Shown: positions 53,313 through 62,858, numbered from the stretch's first letter. The stretch: 64,000 bases of DNA from Flagellimonas sp. HMM57 (GCF_021390175.1 NZ_CP090004.1:1550001-1614000); one strand, 5' to 3'. Program-made: numbers and translations. Notes: a model not told the origin generated them from the letters alone.

Positions 53313-54479
53313 ATGTTAAAAGACAATCGGTTTGAAGATATCTTGATTTATTTTTCAAAATCCATGATGGGAAAGGAAAATGAGGAAGATATTCTGTGGG
53401 ACTTGGCAAAAAACTGTATATCGAAATTGGGTTTTGTGGATTGTGTAATCTACTTAAAGGATCAGGAAAACAAGTTCTTAATTCAAAAAGCGGCATATGG
53501 TCCAAAAAGTCCTAAAGAAAAAACACTATACAATCCTGTTAAAATAGCAGTTGGCAATGGCATAACAGGTATGGTAGCGCTCAACGGGGTGGCAGAAATC
53601 ATAAGCGATACTTCAAAAGATGATCGCTATATTGTAGATGACGAAGCAAGACTTTCAGAAATATGTGTCCCAATTGCTTACGAGAGCCAAATTTTTGGTG
53701 TTTTAGACTGTGAGCATCCCGAAAAAGGTTTCTTCAACCATCAGCATTTAAGAATGCTATCGGCAGTTGCTTCCATATGCGCTATAAAAATCAAAAATGT
53801 AAGGGACAATAAATCACTTTTAGAAAAACAAGAAAATCTTTTGAAGGTGAAAGCAGAAATGGTCGGGCTTAAGCTCAAGGTTTTAAATTCACAACTAAAC
53901 CCTCATTTTGTCTTTAATGCGCTCAACGCCATTCAATATTTTATCACCTCAGAGCAGAAAAAATCGGCGTTGGAATACATGTCTGTTTTTAGCAAGCTCA
54001 TTCGATTTTATTTAAAGGGACTCGATAGTGATACCGCAAGCTTGAAGGAAGAGATAAAAATGCTCAATCTGTATTTAAAATTACAAAAGTTACGCTACAA
54101 CAATAAGTTTGAATACACGATTTCCATCAAGGATAAATCAGAGAGAGTTGATACTGTAATTCCTGCTTCAGTTATCCAGACACTATTCGAAAATATAATC
54201 GAGTATGCCATATTCAGTCAGCATAAAAACGAAAAATTGAACATAAATTTTGAAATCTTGGATAAAACGGTAGTTTTAAAAGTTGATTATGAATACTATG
54301 AGGTTGAAGATGTAATTGCTTACGAACCGGAATACCGTAAACGTGTTGTGCAATGGGAAGATCATATCAAGCTTTTGAATTCGGTCAAAAACTACACTAT
54401 AGAAAAAGAGGTCAGCTTAAATACGGAACGAAATAAGCATTTTGGTGAAATAACACTAAAGCTACCAGATTTGTCTTAG
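53313..54479 (+). CDS. GAF-domain LytS-like histidine kinase, degenerate ATPase
   Basis: 388-aa soluble protein. N-terminal GAF domain (about 20-165; VGNGITGMVALNGVAEIISDTSKDDRY, ICVPIAYESQIFGVLDCEH), helical linker, then His_kinase module with His198 in NSQLNPHFVFNALNAI. The ATP-binding part keeps only FENIIEYAI (Asn about 293); the DxGxG and GxGL boxes, intact in the kinase at 28-29.5 kb, are absent, replaced by EYYEVEDVIAYEPEYRKRVVQW. Probably a pseudokinase or phospho-relay intermediate. Single gene. Confidence 0.85.
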   Translation: MLKDNRFEDILIYFSKSMMGKENEEDILWDLAKNCISKLGFVDCVIYLKDQENKFLIQKAAYGPKSPKEKTLYNPVKIAVGNGITGMVALNGVAEIISDTSKDDRYIVDDEARLSEICVPIAYESQIFGVLDCEHPEKGFFNHQHLRMLSAVASICAIKIKNVRDNKSLLEKQENLLKVKAEMVGLKLKVLNSQLNPHFVFNALNAIQYFITSEQKKSALEYMSVFSKLIRFYLKGLDSDTASLKEEIKMLNLYLKLQKLRYNNKFEYTISIKDKSERVDTVIPASVIQTLFENIIEYAIFSQHKNEKLNINFEILDKTVVLKVDYEYYEVEDVIAYEPEYRKRVVQWEDHIKLLNSVKNYTIEKEVSLNTERNKHFGEITLKLPDLS

Positions 54480-54555
54480 CCTACTTAAATCCCAAAAAAT
54501 GAAGTGTGAATTACTAAATCTTGGGGCAAAGCTGTTAGCAGACGAGTTATCCATT

Positions 54556-55290
54556 TTATACTTCCAGTGCATTTAAAATTACGCACCTTACTTCTTCCCT
54601 CAATGTTGATTTATCCTCCTCGGCCAGAATCCCCGTCTCAAAAAATTGATGCACTTTGGCACGCACTCTTCCCGGGCCACCACTTAAAAATGTAAAAGAA
54701 AATCGCTTCTTATTATCATAAAATGCAATGGGAACAACTGGTATTTTATGGGCAATCGCCATCTTAAAAGCACCATCTTTGAATTGATCTAAAACAACAC
54801 GCTCATCGGGCACTCCTCCCTCAGGAAAAATACAAATACTCAAGCCATGATCTAATCTTCTTTGGGCTCGCCTGTACACACCGGTCCTACTTTTAATGCT
54901 TTCCCTATCCACCAAAATACAGACCCGTTTATAAAAAAACCCAAAAAGCGGAATCTTAACCAGTTCTTTTTTACCTACAAATACGAACGGATTTTTACTG
55001 ACCACCAACATCAACATAATGTCCAACATGCTGGTATGGTTGGCTACCAACATGTAGCTTTTGCCCTTTATCAATTTTTGTTCTCTTTTAATCTTTGGAA
55101 TACATCCCATTCCATAGAGAATGGTCCTGGCCCAAATATTGCGTGCCAGCCAGAAAAATTGTGGATAGGTCCTTTCAGAAAGGGTAGTTGCCAATAGAAA
55201 TGGAAAGAAAATAAGAATAGGAAGCGCTACAAGTATATAAAACCAAATTCGGTATAAAATGTACCCTAAATTCCGAAGTAATAGTAGCAT
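54556..55290 (-). CDS. 1-acyl-glycerol-3-phosphate acyltransferase (PlsC-like)
   Basis: PlsC-family acyltransferase, 244 aa, makes phosphatidic acid. NHTSMLDIMLM (NHx4D catalytic motif), FVGKKELVKIPLFGFF and IFPEGGVPDE (the EGxRS-like block, here EGGVPDE) are present. Two N-terminal hydrophobic helices anchor it. Start ATG 55290 (MLLLLRNLGYIL) rather than 55386. Divergent from trpS by 73 bp. Confidence 0.9.
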   Translation of the reverse strand: MLLLLRNLGYILYRIWFYILVALPILIFFPFLLATTLSERTYPQFFWLARNIWARTILYGMGCIPKIKREQKLIKGKSYMLVANHTSMLDIMLMLVVSKNPFVFVGKKELVKIPLFGFFYKRVCILVDRESIKSRTGVYRRAQRRLDHGLSICIFPEGGVPDERVVLDQFKDGAFKMAIAHKIPVVPIAFYDNKKRFSFTFLSGGPGRVRAKVHQFFETGILAEEDKSTLREEVRCVILNALEV

Positions 55291-55314
55291 GGTTTCAAAA
55301 GTAGGAATTTGCAC

Positions 55315-55342
55315 TTGTATTTTTCGAATTCTTTTACCTTTG
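55315..55342 (+). promoter_or_regulatory. trpS promoter (TTG-N17-TACCTTTG)
   Basis: TTG 55315-55317 and TACCTTTG 55335-55342, spacer 17: a perfect match to the flavobacterial vegetative consensus, 21 nt before the trpS ATG. Confidence 0.7.
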
Positions 55343-55363
55343 CCTTTTTTACAAATTAGCACC

Positions 55364-56332
55364 ATGGCAAGAATTCTTACTGGCATTCAAAGTACGGGGA
55401 CTCCTCATTTAGGAAATATATTGGGAGCCATTATCCCAGCTATCCAAATGGCACAAGATCCTAATAATGAGTCTTTCCTTTTTATCGCGGATATGCATTC
55501 CCTTACCCAAATAAAAAACGGGGAAGAACTACGAAATAACACCTATGCTACCGCTGCAACTTGGCTTGCTTTTGGTCTTGATATTGAAAAAACCGTTTTT
55601 TATCGTCAAAGTGATGTCCCACAAGTGACCGAACTCTCTTGGTATCTAAGCTGTTTTTATCCGTACCAGCGACTTACGTTGGCACATTCCTTTAAGGATA
55701 AAGCGGATAGGCTTGAAGATGTAAATTCTGGGTTGTTCACATATCCAATGCTAATGGCAGCAGATATTTTGTTGTACGATGCCGATATTGTTCCTGTTGG
55801 AAAAGACCAATTACAGCATTTGGAAATGACAAGGGATGTAGCTTCTAGATTTCACCATCAACTTGGAGAAACTTTTGTCCTGCCCAAAGCTAAAGTACAG
55901 GAAGAGACCATGTACATACCAGGTACGGATGGCGAAAAAATGAGCAAGAGCAAGGGGAATATTATCAATTTGTTCCAGCCAGATAAAAAATTGCGCAAAC
56001 AACTTATGGGCATTGTTACGGACAGCACTCCCATGGAAGACCCAAAAGACCCGACCAATGATAACGTTTTTGCCCTTTATAAAATTTTAGCTACCCCAGA
56101 ACAAGTAGAAGAAATGAGTGCAAATTATTTGGCAGGGAATTATGGCTATGGACATGCAAAGCAAGCTTTATATGAAGTAATCCTGAGCAAATTTGAAGAA
56201 CCTCGTGAAAAGTTTGAGTACTACATGAACCACCTCAACGAAGTCGATGAAGCTTTGTCAATAGGAGCCGAAAAAGCCAAAAAAATTGCAGATGGCGTTT
56301 TGAATCGGGTAAGAGAAAAGTTGGGGTATTAA
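55364..56332 (+). CDS. trpS: tryptophanyl-tRNA synthetase
   Basis: TrpRS, 322 aa, class I. HIGH-like TGTPHLGNILGA near the N-terminus, KMSKS as GEKMSKSKGN near residue 195, and the Trp-binding FIADMHSLTQ. Start ATG 55364 (MARILTGIQST) rather than the frame start at 55259. Convergent with dprA, stops overlapping by 4 bp. A strong promoter precedes it. Confidence 0.97.
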   Translation: MARILTGIQSTGTPHLGNILGAIIPAIQMAQDPNNESFLFIADMHSLTQIKNGEELRNNTYATAATWLAFGLDIEKTVFYRQSDVPQVTELSWYLSCFYPYQRLTLAHSFKDKADRLEDVNSGLFTYPMLMAADILLYDADIVPVGKDQLQHLEMTRDVASRFHHQLGETFVLPKAKVQEETMYIPGTDGEKMSKSKGNIINLFQPDKKLRKQLMGIVTDSTPMEDPKDPTNDNVFALYKILATPEQVEEMSANYLAGNYGYGHAKQALYEVILSKFEEPREKFEYYMNHLNEVDEALSIGAEKAKKIADGVLNRVREKLGY

Positions 56333-57429
56333 ACCACCTCAAATAATTTCCCCGGCAATGCCCGTATAACACTTTTCATCTCCATATTGAAAAGTATAGA
56401 AGATGTTTTATGGACCGGTATACCACACTCTAGGGCAATCGTATCCAAAAGTTGTTTTCCATGGGTCTGCAAATATGAACAAACTTTCTGTTCTGTTTCG
56501 TCCAACTCAACAAACAGCTGCTTTTGCAGTACAGGTTGCTGTTTCTCTAGTTTCCACCCTAATAGATAAATCAACTCGGCCGCTGAAGTAAGCATATGCG
56601 CTTTTTGCTTTTTGATCAAGTCGTTGCAGCCTTTACTAAATTTATCCTTGTATCTTCCAGGCACTCCAAATACTTCGCGATTATACCCATTCGCCAAGTC
56701 GGCGGTCACCAAGCTACCTCCTTTTTCAGCAGATTCTACGACAATAGTGGCTTCGCTCATTCCAGCTATAATCCTATTGCGCTTTAAAAAATTCTCTCGG
56801 TCTGGATTGCTCGTACTCCAGAATTCGGTAATGAAACCTCCATTTTTCTCAATTCCAGAGACATAATTTTTATGCTTTTTCGGATAGATTTGATTTAACC
56901 CATGTGCCAAACATCCTATGGTCTGCAATCCCTTTTCCATTGCCGCCTTTTGAACCGTTATATCCACACCATATGCAAATCCACTTACAATAACAGGGTT
57001 TAGAGGTGCTATTTCTTCTATAAATTCCTCACAAAATGCAGTCCCGTAGCTGGTAACGTTTCGGGTACCGACCACACTTATAATTTTTCGATGCTCTAGA
57101 TCGATATTCCCCCTCTTGAACAGAACTATAGGGCCATCAAAGCAGTGCTTAAGATATTCAGGATAGTTCTTATCCATAAAATAGCATATACCAACATGTT
57201 CTTTTTTGATATAATCGTACTCTGCCTCTGCTTCTTCAAGATGAACTGTATCAAACAGTCCTTTGATGGTCGCTTGCCCAACACTCTCAATTTTTAAGAG
57301 ATGCTGCATTTTATCTTCAAAAATCGCAGTTGGGCTACCACAATGGGCAATCAATTTTTTTGCTGTTACATTGCCAATGTTTGGAACTGTCTGCAGACGC
57401 AGAACGGCAATTATTTCATCATCAGTCAT
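56329..57429 (-). CDS. dprA: DNA-processing protein DprA
   Basis: DprA/Smf, 366 aa, binds incoming single-stranded DNA and loads RecA during natural transformation. Helical N-terminus (LRLQTVPNIGNVTAKKLI), Rossmann core with ISVVGTRNVTSYGTAFCEEFIEE, VSGFAYGVDITVQKAAMEKGLQTIGCLAHGLNQIYPKKH, and a winged C-terminal DprA domain. Indicates competence potential but is widespread. Overlaps the trpS stop by 4 bp. Confidence 0.95.
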   Translation of the reverse strand: MTDDEIIAVLRLQTVPNIGNVTAKKLIAHCGSPTAIFEDKMQHLLKIESVGQATIKGLFDTVHLEEAEAEYDYIKKEHVGICYFMDKNYPEYLKHCFDGPIVLFKRGNIDLEHRKIISVVGTRNVTSYGTAFCEEFIEEIAPLNPVIVSGFAYGVDITVQKAAMEKGLQTIGCLAHGLNQIYPKKHKNYVSGIEKNGGFITEFWSTSNPDRENFLKRNRIIAGMSEATIVVESAEKGGSLVTADLANGYNREVFGVPGRYKDKFSKGCNDLIKKQKAHMLTSAAELIYLLGWKLEKQQPVLQKQLFVELDETEQKVCSYLQTHGKQLLDTIALECGIPVHKTSSILFNMEMKSVIRALPGKLFEVV

Positions 57430-57534
57430 TTAAAAGAATAGGTTAAGTTGTTCACAAAATACAGAATTTCAAATGTTAATAAAAAGTGATGTGGCCTATT
57501 TTGTGCTCTTTCTTTTTTTATAATATTTGTGCCA

Positions 57535-58479
57535 ATGCGTATCGAAACCTACATACAAGAGCTCTTATACGATTATAATTGTGTTGTTGTTCCCAATTTT
57601 GGGGCTTTTTTGGCGCATGGCAAATCTACTGAGCTAGACACAGCAACCAATACATTGATTCCACCTACCAAAGTGGTTTCCTTTAATGCACAATTATCAA
57701 AAAACGATGGTCTTTTAGTATCCCATATTGCCAAGGCAAAAAATCTTGGGTATGAAGCAGCCCTGCAAGAGGTCATGTTTGAATCTGAAGCATGGAACAA
57801 AAAGTTGGAGCGCGCAGAACGCATAGAGCTTTTTGGTATAGGAGAGCTTTGGTTGAACAAAGAACAAAAAGTACAGTTTCAACCGGAAAACAAAATCAAC
57901 TATCTCAGTTCTTCATTTGGATTGTCTGCTTTTACGGTAACACCCATACAACGTGAGGTTCTAAAGGAAGAAGTTGAAGAACTGGAAGAAAAGATTCCTT
58001 TTATCATAACGCCAGAGAAACGAGAGCAATCCTCTTTTCGGCCATGGTTAAAGTATGCTGCAATTTTTTTATTGGCCGTTTCCGTGGGCGTAACTTCATA
58101 TCGTACATATGGTGATGTTCAACAAAAAAAGGTTGCTGTTCAGCAAGATGCCCAAAAACAGGTTTCCAGGCTTATACAAGAAGCAACTTTTTTTGACAGT
58201 GCTCCATTGGAACTCCCCGCTTTGAGCATCAAGGTCAACAAAAAACAGCTTGGCAAACACCATATTATTGCAGGTGCTTTTCGAATTGAAAAAAATGCTG
58301 AAAAAAAGGTGGCCCTACTCAAACAAAAGGGATACAATGCATTTTATCTAGGAACAAACAAGTATGGGCTGCACCAAGTAGCCTACGATAGTTTTGAAAA
58401 TCCCGATGAGGCTCTCAATTATCTAAGAAAAATCAAGCGAACTGTTTCTTCGGATGCTTGGTTGTTATCAGAGAAATAG
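57535..58479 (+). CDS. HU-like/SPOR domain membrane protein
   Basis: 314-aa protein. N-terminal CCDC81-like HU domain (about 1-110; IQELLYDYNCVVVPNFGAFLAHGKST, IAKAKNLGYEAALQEVMF), a single transmembrane helix (about 170-188), then a C-terminal SPOR domain (about 240-312; HHIIAGAFRIEKNAEKKVALLKQKGYNAFYLG). SPOR domains bind denuded glycans at division sites. Start ATG 57535 preferred to the GTG at 57529. A TATTTG-containing tract lies immediately upstream. Confidence 0.88.
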   Translation: MRIETYIQELLYDYNCVVVPNFGAFLAHGKSTELDTATNTLIPPTKVVSFNAQLSKNDGLLVSHIAKAKNLGYEAALQEVMFESEAWNKKLERAERIELFGIGELWLNKEQKVQFQPENKINYLSSSFGLSAFTVTPIQREVLKEEVEELEEKIPFIITPEKREQSSFRPWLKYAAIFLLAVSVGVTSYRTYGDVQQKKVAVQQDAQKQVSRLIQEATFFDSAPLELPALSIKVNKKQLGKHHIIAGAFRIEKNAEKKVALLKQKGYNAFYLGTNKYGLHQVAYDSFENPDEALNYLRKIKRTVSSDAWLLSEK

Positions 58480-58512
58480 GATTTGTTTCTTTAAAAGCAT
58501 CGTACACTTCAA

Positions 58513-58520
58513 TATCTTTG
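58513..58520 (+). promoter_or_regulatory. -7 box (TATCTTTG) of the thioesterase gene
   Basis: TATCTTTG, full TANNTTTG match, 16 nt before the ATG, giving a short leader. The nearest TTG (58483-58485) is 27 bp upstream, outside the usual 17-23. Confidence 0.35.
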
Positions 58521-58536
58521 CGCAAAATTTGAATAC

Positions 58537-59049
58537 ATGCGCGCAAAGACTCCTAAAGAATCAAGAACAACAATGACAGACATGGTTTTGCCCAGCGAAA
58601 CCAATCCATTGAACAACCTTTTTGGAGGCGAACTGTTAGCACGTATGGATAGAGCGGCCAGTATTTCTGCAAGACGCCATAGCCGAAGAATTACCGTAAC
58701 CGCATCTGTTAACCATGTAGCATTCAATCGTTCTGTACCATTGGGCAGTGTGGTTACCGTTGAGGCATCGGTCTCCAGAGCTTTTAGGACATCCATGGAG
58801 ATATTTATTGATGTTTGGATGGAAGACCGTTTTACAGGGGAGCGTACCAAGGCCAATGAAGCTATTTATACATTCGTTGCCGTTGATGAGACTGGAATAC
58901 CAACCGAAGTACCACCATTAGAACCAGAAACCGAACTTGAAAAAGAACGTTTTGCGGCTGCTCTAAGAAGAAAGCAGTTGAGCTTAGTTTTGGCTGGGAA
59001 AATGAAACCTACAGATGCTACAGAACTGAAGGCATTGTTTATGGGATAA
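58537..59049 (+). CDS. acyl-CoA thioesterase (hotdog fold)
   Basis: YciA-like acyl-CoA thioesterase, 170 aa. SETNPLNNLFGGELLARMDRAASISARRHS is the hotdog active-site helix, followed by VTASVNHVAFNRSVPLGSVVTVEASVSRAF. Cytosolic; hydrolyses acyl-CoA of unknown chain length. Stop lies 6 bp from the aldo/keto reductase stop (convergent). Confidence 0.9.
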   Translation: MRAKTPKESRTTMTDMVLPSETNPLNNLFGGELLARMDRAASISARRHSRRITVTASVNHVAFNRSVPLGSVVTVEASVSRAFRTSMEIFIDVWMEDRFTGERTKANEAIYTFVAVDETGIPTEVPPLEPETELEKERFAAALRRKQLSLVLAGKMKPTDATELKALFMG

Positions 59050-59055
59050 TCATTT

Positions 59056-59892
59056 CTAAAAATCAAAATTATCAGGGTTGGGACCAAATCGATGTCCCTT
59101 ATCCAGATTATCCAACAATTGAACATCTTCAGGCGAAAGTTCAAAGTCAAAGACATCAGCGTTTGCAATAATACGCTCTTTTTTAGAGGATTTTGGAATG
59201 GTAACCACGCCTTTCTGCAAATCCCATCGTAAAACGATCTGTGCTGCTGTCTTGTTGTACTTTTCGCCCAACTGTTTGAACTCGTCCATATCAAAAATTT
59301 TCCCTTGCATCATAGGCGACCAAGCCTCATATTGAATTTTGTTTTGAATACAGAAATCCATTAAATCTTGTTGCACTAAATACGGATGAAACTCCATTTG
59401 GTTCACCATGGGTACTACTTCCGCCTCGGTCAACAAGTCTTCCAAATGGTGTTGCAAAAAGTTACTTACGCCTATGGAACGAATCCTTTGTTCTTGATAA
59501 AGGCGTTCCATAGCTCTCCATGTATCCTTGGATAATTCCCCTTTTGGCCAATGAATCAAATAAAGATCTAAATAGTCCATGCCCAATCGTTCCAAACTTG
59601 CGTCAAAAGCCTTGAGCGTTGAATCATATCCCTGATCATCGTTCCAGACCTTACTTACTACAAATACATCTTTTCTATCTACTTCACTCTCCCGTAGTCC
59701 TGTACCTACACCTTGTTCATTTTTATAGATTGCTGCTGTATCAATATGTCGATAGCCATGGTTTAGCGCTTCTCTGACCGCAGAAATGACCTCGTTACCA
59801 TCCTTGGACAGGTATACCCCCAAGCCAAAATATGGCATCTGTACCCCATTATGAAGCTTAAATGTCCCCTGTAAATCTGTTATTGTTCCCAT
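59056..59892 (-). CDS. aldo/keto reductase
   Basis: AKR superfamily, 278 aa, NADPH-dependent carbonyl reductase. Catalytic tetrad: Asp and Tyr in HIDTAAIYKNEQGVG, Lys in VVSKVWN, His in YLIHWPKGE. NADPH-binding IPKSSKKERI near residue 232. Length suits the AKR5-like 2,5-diketogluconate reductase group. It is the last gene of the envelope operon and may be read through from it, 3 bp after the M23 stop. Confidence 0.92.
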   Translation of the reverse strand: MGTITDLQGTFKLHNGVQMPYFGLGVYLSKDGNEVISAVREALNHGYRHIDTAAIYKNEQGVGTGLRESEVDRKDVFVVSKVWNDDQGYDSTLKAFDASLERLGMDYLDLYLIHWPKGELSKDTWRAMERLYQEQRIRSIGVSNFLQHHLEDLLTEAEVVPMVNQMEFHPYLVQQDLMDFCIQNKIQYEAWSPMMQGKIFDMDEFKQLGEKYNKTAAQIVLRWDLQKGVVTIPKSSKKERIIANADVFDFELSPEDVQLLDNLDKGHRFGPNPDNFDF

Positions 59893-59895
59893 ATG

Positions 59896-61119
59896 TTATA
59901 ATTGATAGATCCAATCTTCCGGATTAAGTCGATTAGAATCCTGATACAAATAAAATTTCAGCTTCGTTGTGCCATCAAACCGATTGGTATAAATATCTCC
60001 TAATGCCTCTTTTACCGAGACTTTATCGCCCTTTTTAACATACACATTGGATAAGTTATAATATGTGCTTATATAATTTCCATGCTTTATCTGCACTCCT
60101 CTACTACCCCCTGGTACAGATAGAATAGCTATTACTTCACCTTCAAAAATCGCTCTAGCCTTGCTGCCTTTATCCGTTGCAATGGTGACCCCATTGTTCC
60201 TGTGTTTTATACCAGGGTACAGTTTGTCACTATAAACTCCATATCCCTGGCTTTTAACCCCTTTTTCTACTGGCCAAATCAGTTTGCCCTTGTTAGAAGA
60301 AAAGTTGGTAGCCACCAATTTGGCTTCGGGGGTAAGTACAAACTTGGTGCTACTGGACTTACCAGCTTTCTTATTCGTCTTTACAATGGCACTTTTTATG
60401 AGCCTTTCTATCTCTCTATCTATTTTGCGGGCTTCCTTTTGTTTTTTGGCAATTGCAGCAGTGTACTTGGTCTCGTTTTGTTGTATGCTTCGCAATAAAT
60501 TCTTTTGCGTGGCTATCTCTGCAGAAAGTTTGTTTTTAACTCTTTTGTTTTCTGCCAGAAGTTGTTCCTTGGTCTTTCGCTGTTCGACCAGATCCCTGTT
60601 TAAAACAGCTAACTCGTCTGTTTTTTTAATGATGTCCTCCCCTTGCTTCTTTCTATGCTTAGCATATTGTTCCATATACTGAAGCCTTTTAAATGCTTGA
60701 TAGAAGTTTTCTGAAGACAATAAAAACATTAAGCGATTGTTCTGCGACTTATTCTGATAGGATTTTTGAATAAGCTCTGCGTAATCGGTCTTTAGAATTT
60801 TAAGGTCTTCTCTTAGCTTACTTATGTTCCTTATGTTTACATTGATCTGCCTATTGAGCAAGTTGGATTGTTGGTTGGTGACTCTTATAAGTTCTTGGCT
60901 TACATTTATTTTTTTGTCTAAAGCCTCCATTTGATCCAATACCGTACCCTTCTCTTTTTTTTCTGCGAAGAGCAATCTATTAATTTCCTTAATTTCATTT
61001 TGCAGTCTCTCCCGCTTGGCTTCCAGCGCCTTTTGTTCACTGGTCTGTGTAAAGCAATTTGTTGAAATAAAAAAAGTAATCAACAGTGATAGAGTACGAT
61101 ATGGAATCTTATCCAGCAT
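59896..61119 (-). CDS. EnvC-like M23-family protein, degenerate active site
   Basis: 407-aa exported protein: signal peptide (MLDKIPYRTLSLLITFFISTNCFTQ), long coiled coil (about 28-265, Lys/Glu/Gln-rich), then an M23/LytM domain (about 285-405). The zinc motifs are altered: the canonical His-x3-Asp is KHRNNGVTIAT, and the HxH motif is KLKFYLY. Inactive LytM domains are known in EnvC, which activates amidases. So it is likely a regulator of cell-wall hydrolysis rather than a peptidase. Followed by an aldo/keto reductase and preceded by DUF4292. Confidence 0.88.
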   Translation of the reverse strand: MLDKIPYRTLSLLITFFISTNCFTQTSEQKALEAKRERLQNEIKEINRLLFAEKKEKGTVLDQMEALDKKINVSQELIRVTNQQSNLLNRQINVNIRNISKLREDLKILKTDYAELIQKSYQNKSQNNRLMFLLSSENFYQAFKRLQYMEQYAKHRKKQGEDIIKKTDELAVLNRDLVEQRKTKEQLLAENKRVKNKLSAEIATQKNLLRSIQQNETKYTAAIAKKQKEARKIDREIERLIKSAIVKTNKKAGKSSSTKFVLTPEAKLVATNFSSNKGKLIWPVEKGVKSQGYGVYSDKLYPGIKHRNNGVTIATDKGSKARAIFEGEVIAILSVPGGSRGVQIKHGNYISTYYNLSNVYVKKGDKVSVKEALGDIYTNRFDGTTKLKFYLYQDSNRLNPEDWIYQL

Positions 61120-61120
61120 A

Positions 61121-61906
61121 TTACTTTAATACTATTTTATCAAATCCTTTTGGAACTTTGTATGGAAAATTCAATGTCCTGTTCAATTCCAAGCTCTTAA
61201 AGCTTAAATCTATATTCGTGTTTTCATCTTCTTCCCTAGCTTCAATTTTGATTTCGTCGGGCAAGACCCTTCCAGAAATATCTTGATAGGTATAATTTGC
61301 GGAAAGCTGCCTTTCTTTCTCTGGTTGGGAAATTTCCTGTGTCGCTATTTTAAAGTTTTTGGGCTCTAGTTCAAATAGAATTTTAAAAAGTTCCCGGGCT
61401 TTTTTAGGTTTCAACTGATAACTTTTTGTGTTTACCGTAGATGTATACTTTTCTTCCCTTAAGTCCAAAATGGCATTGCCCAACAATAAGTTTTGAACTT
61501 TATCAAAATCGAGGTCAGTTCCTAAGAGGCCACTCAGATAACTAAAATCACCATCAAAATATTCATTTTGCAACTTGTTGTAAAATGATACCCGTTCTGG
61601 GGTAATATGTGCTTTCACCATGCCCAAGGGAGCGCTTATCCAGATGACTTTATCCTTTTCCATGCGCAAGCTCACCGTTACACCTTGGCTTTCATCACCA
61701 TTGGAATAATCGATTTTTACACGCCCGCTCAATGTTTTAAAATCAAGTTGATTTGTGTAATGTTTTGCTATAATCCGTTTTGTTGAGATTCCTTCATCAA
61801 TATTGCCCCCAGTAACCGCTTTTTTGGATTTACAGGCACCAAAAATCAGTACTAAAAAAAGTAATGCTGCCGATTGTGCTTTTATCCTATCTAAAGTTAA
61901 TTCCAT
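61121..61906 (-). CDS. DUF4292 lipoprotein
   Basis: DUF4292 family, 261 aa. Type II signal with lipobox IFGAC (Cys near residue 25) and KSKKAV following; the rest is a beta-rich domain resembling LolA/LolB-like outer-membrane lipoprotein carriers (VTVSLRMEKDKVIWISAPLGMVKAHITPERVSFYN). Overlaps the TPR gene stop by 1 base (TGATG), so translationally coupled. Predicted role in envelope lipid or lipoprotein handling is inference. Confidence 0.85.
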   Translation of the reverse strand: MELTLDRIKAQSAALLFLVLIFGACKSKKAVTGGNIDEGISTKRIIAKHYTNQLDFKTLSGRVKIDYSNGDESQGVTVSLRMEKDKVIWISAPLGMVKAHITPERVSFYNKLQNEYFDGDFSYLSGLLGTDLDFDKVQNLLLGNAILDLREEKYTSTVNTKSYQLKPKKARELFKILFELEPKNFKIATQEISQPEKERQLSANYTYQDISGRVLPDEIKIEAREEDENTNIDLSFKSLELNRTLNFPYKVPKGFDKIVLK

Positions 61907-62850
61907 CAGAGTCCAGGTTTAATTTTATTGGCATATTCGTTGGCCTTTGATGTATTGCCAATTGCCATATAAGCTTTGGATAGTTCTTTGTAAATTTTAT
62001 TGGCCAAAGCGGTATCATCAAACAAATAATCCAAAGCACTCTCTAAAACTTCCGTAGCTTTTGAAGACTTGGAAACACCATTTAGCGCAGTTCCGTAAGC
62101 ATAATAAAAATAGGGTTGTAACGGATAGGAGTCCAATGCCTCTTGAGACACCTCTTCCATCTGTTTATAAGCTCTTTTTTCCAATAACGCTTCAATAGTT
62201 GATTTGTATTGGGCAACAGGGTCATCTTCCACAGATGGTTTTACCTCATAAGAAAATGTCGTTGTCCGTGTTATAGTATTCTTTTGTATAGAATCGTTTA
62301 TTCTACGTGCTAAATCTGTTGCAAACTGGGAATTTTCAAAGCTTTCCAACACTTTCAAAGCTGCGTTGTACTTTTTTCTCTTAAAATAAAGAACAGCAAG
62401 GTTTTCCTGCAGTTTTTTGTTTGTATACGGAATATTTGATTGAACAATATCAATATTGCTTCCCTGTTTTTCCAAAATGTTTAAAAGAACTTCTAAGTGC
62501 CAGTAATCCGTTGGTTGGGCAACCAATGCCTCAATTGAATATTGCTGCGCCTGAATGTATTGTTTATCCAAAAAATAGGTCTTCGCCAACTCATAATCGA
62601 TTACGCTATTTGTTGGCTCTATGCGTTTGCATTCCAGAAACAAGTCGATAGCCCTATCATAGTTTTGTATACCCTTTTGTTTTAAAGCTTCAAAAAACGC
62701 TTCTTGAAACTCATCGGTATATTCTTCAAGAAAGACTTCGGAACTTTGCTCGACATTGATTTTCTCTTCTTCTTGGGAGTAAAAAGTAGTAGAGAATAGT
62801 AATCCGAAGACAAAAAAAGATATGTTTCTTAAGAATTCGTTCATCTTCAT
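61906..62850 (-). CDS. exported tetratricopeptide-repeat protein
   Basis: 314-aa TPR protein with a signal peptide (FVFGLLFSTTFYSQ). Several degenerate TPR helices (AIDLFLECKRIEPTNSVIDYELAKTYF; NLAVLYFKRKKYNAALKVLE; YAYGTALNGVSKSSKATEVLESAL). Starts at ATG 62850 or ATG 62844. Envelope-operon gene between a small hypothetical and DUF4292. Likely a scaffold for outer-membrane machinery. Confidence 0.85.
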   Translation of the reverse strand: MKMNEFLRNISFFVFGLLFSTTFYSQEEEKINVEQSSEVFLEEYTDEFQEAFFEALKQKGIQNYDRAIDLFLECKRIEPTNSVIDYELAKTYFLDKQYIQAQQYSIEALVAQPTDYWHLEVLLNILEKQGSNIDIVQSNIPYTNKKLQENLAVLYFKRKKYNAALKVLESFENSQFATDLARRINDSIQKNTITRTTTFSYEVKPSVEDDPVAQYKSTIEALLEKRAYKQMEEVSQEALDSYPLQPYFYYAYGTALNGVSKSSKATEVLESALDYLFDDTALANKIYKELSKAYMAIGNTSKANEYANKIKPGL

Positions 62851-62858
62851 TTTGATTT

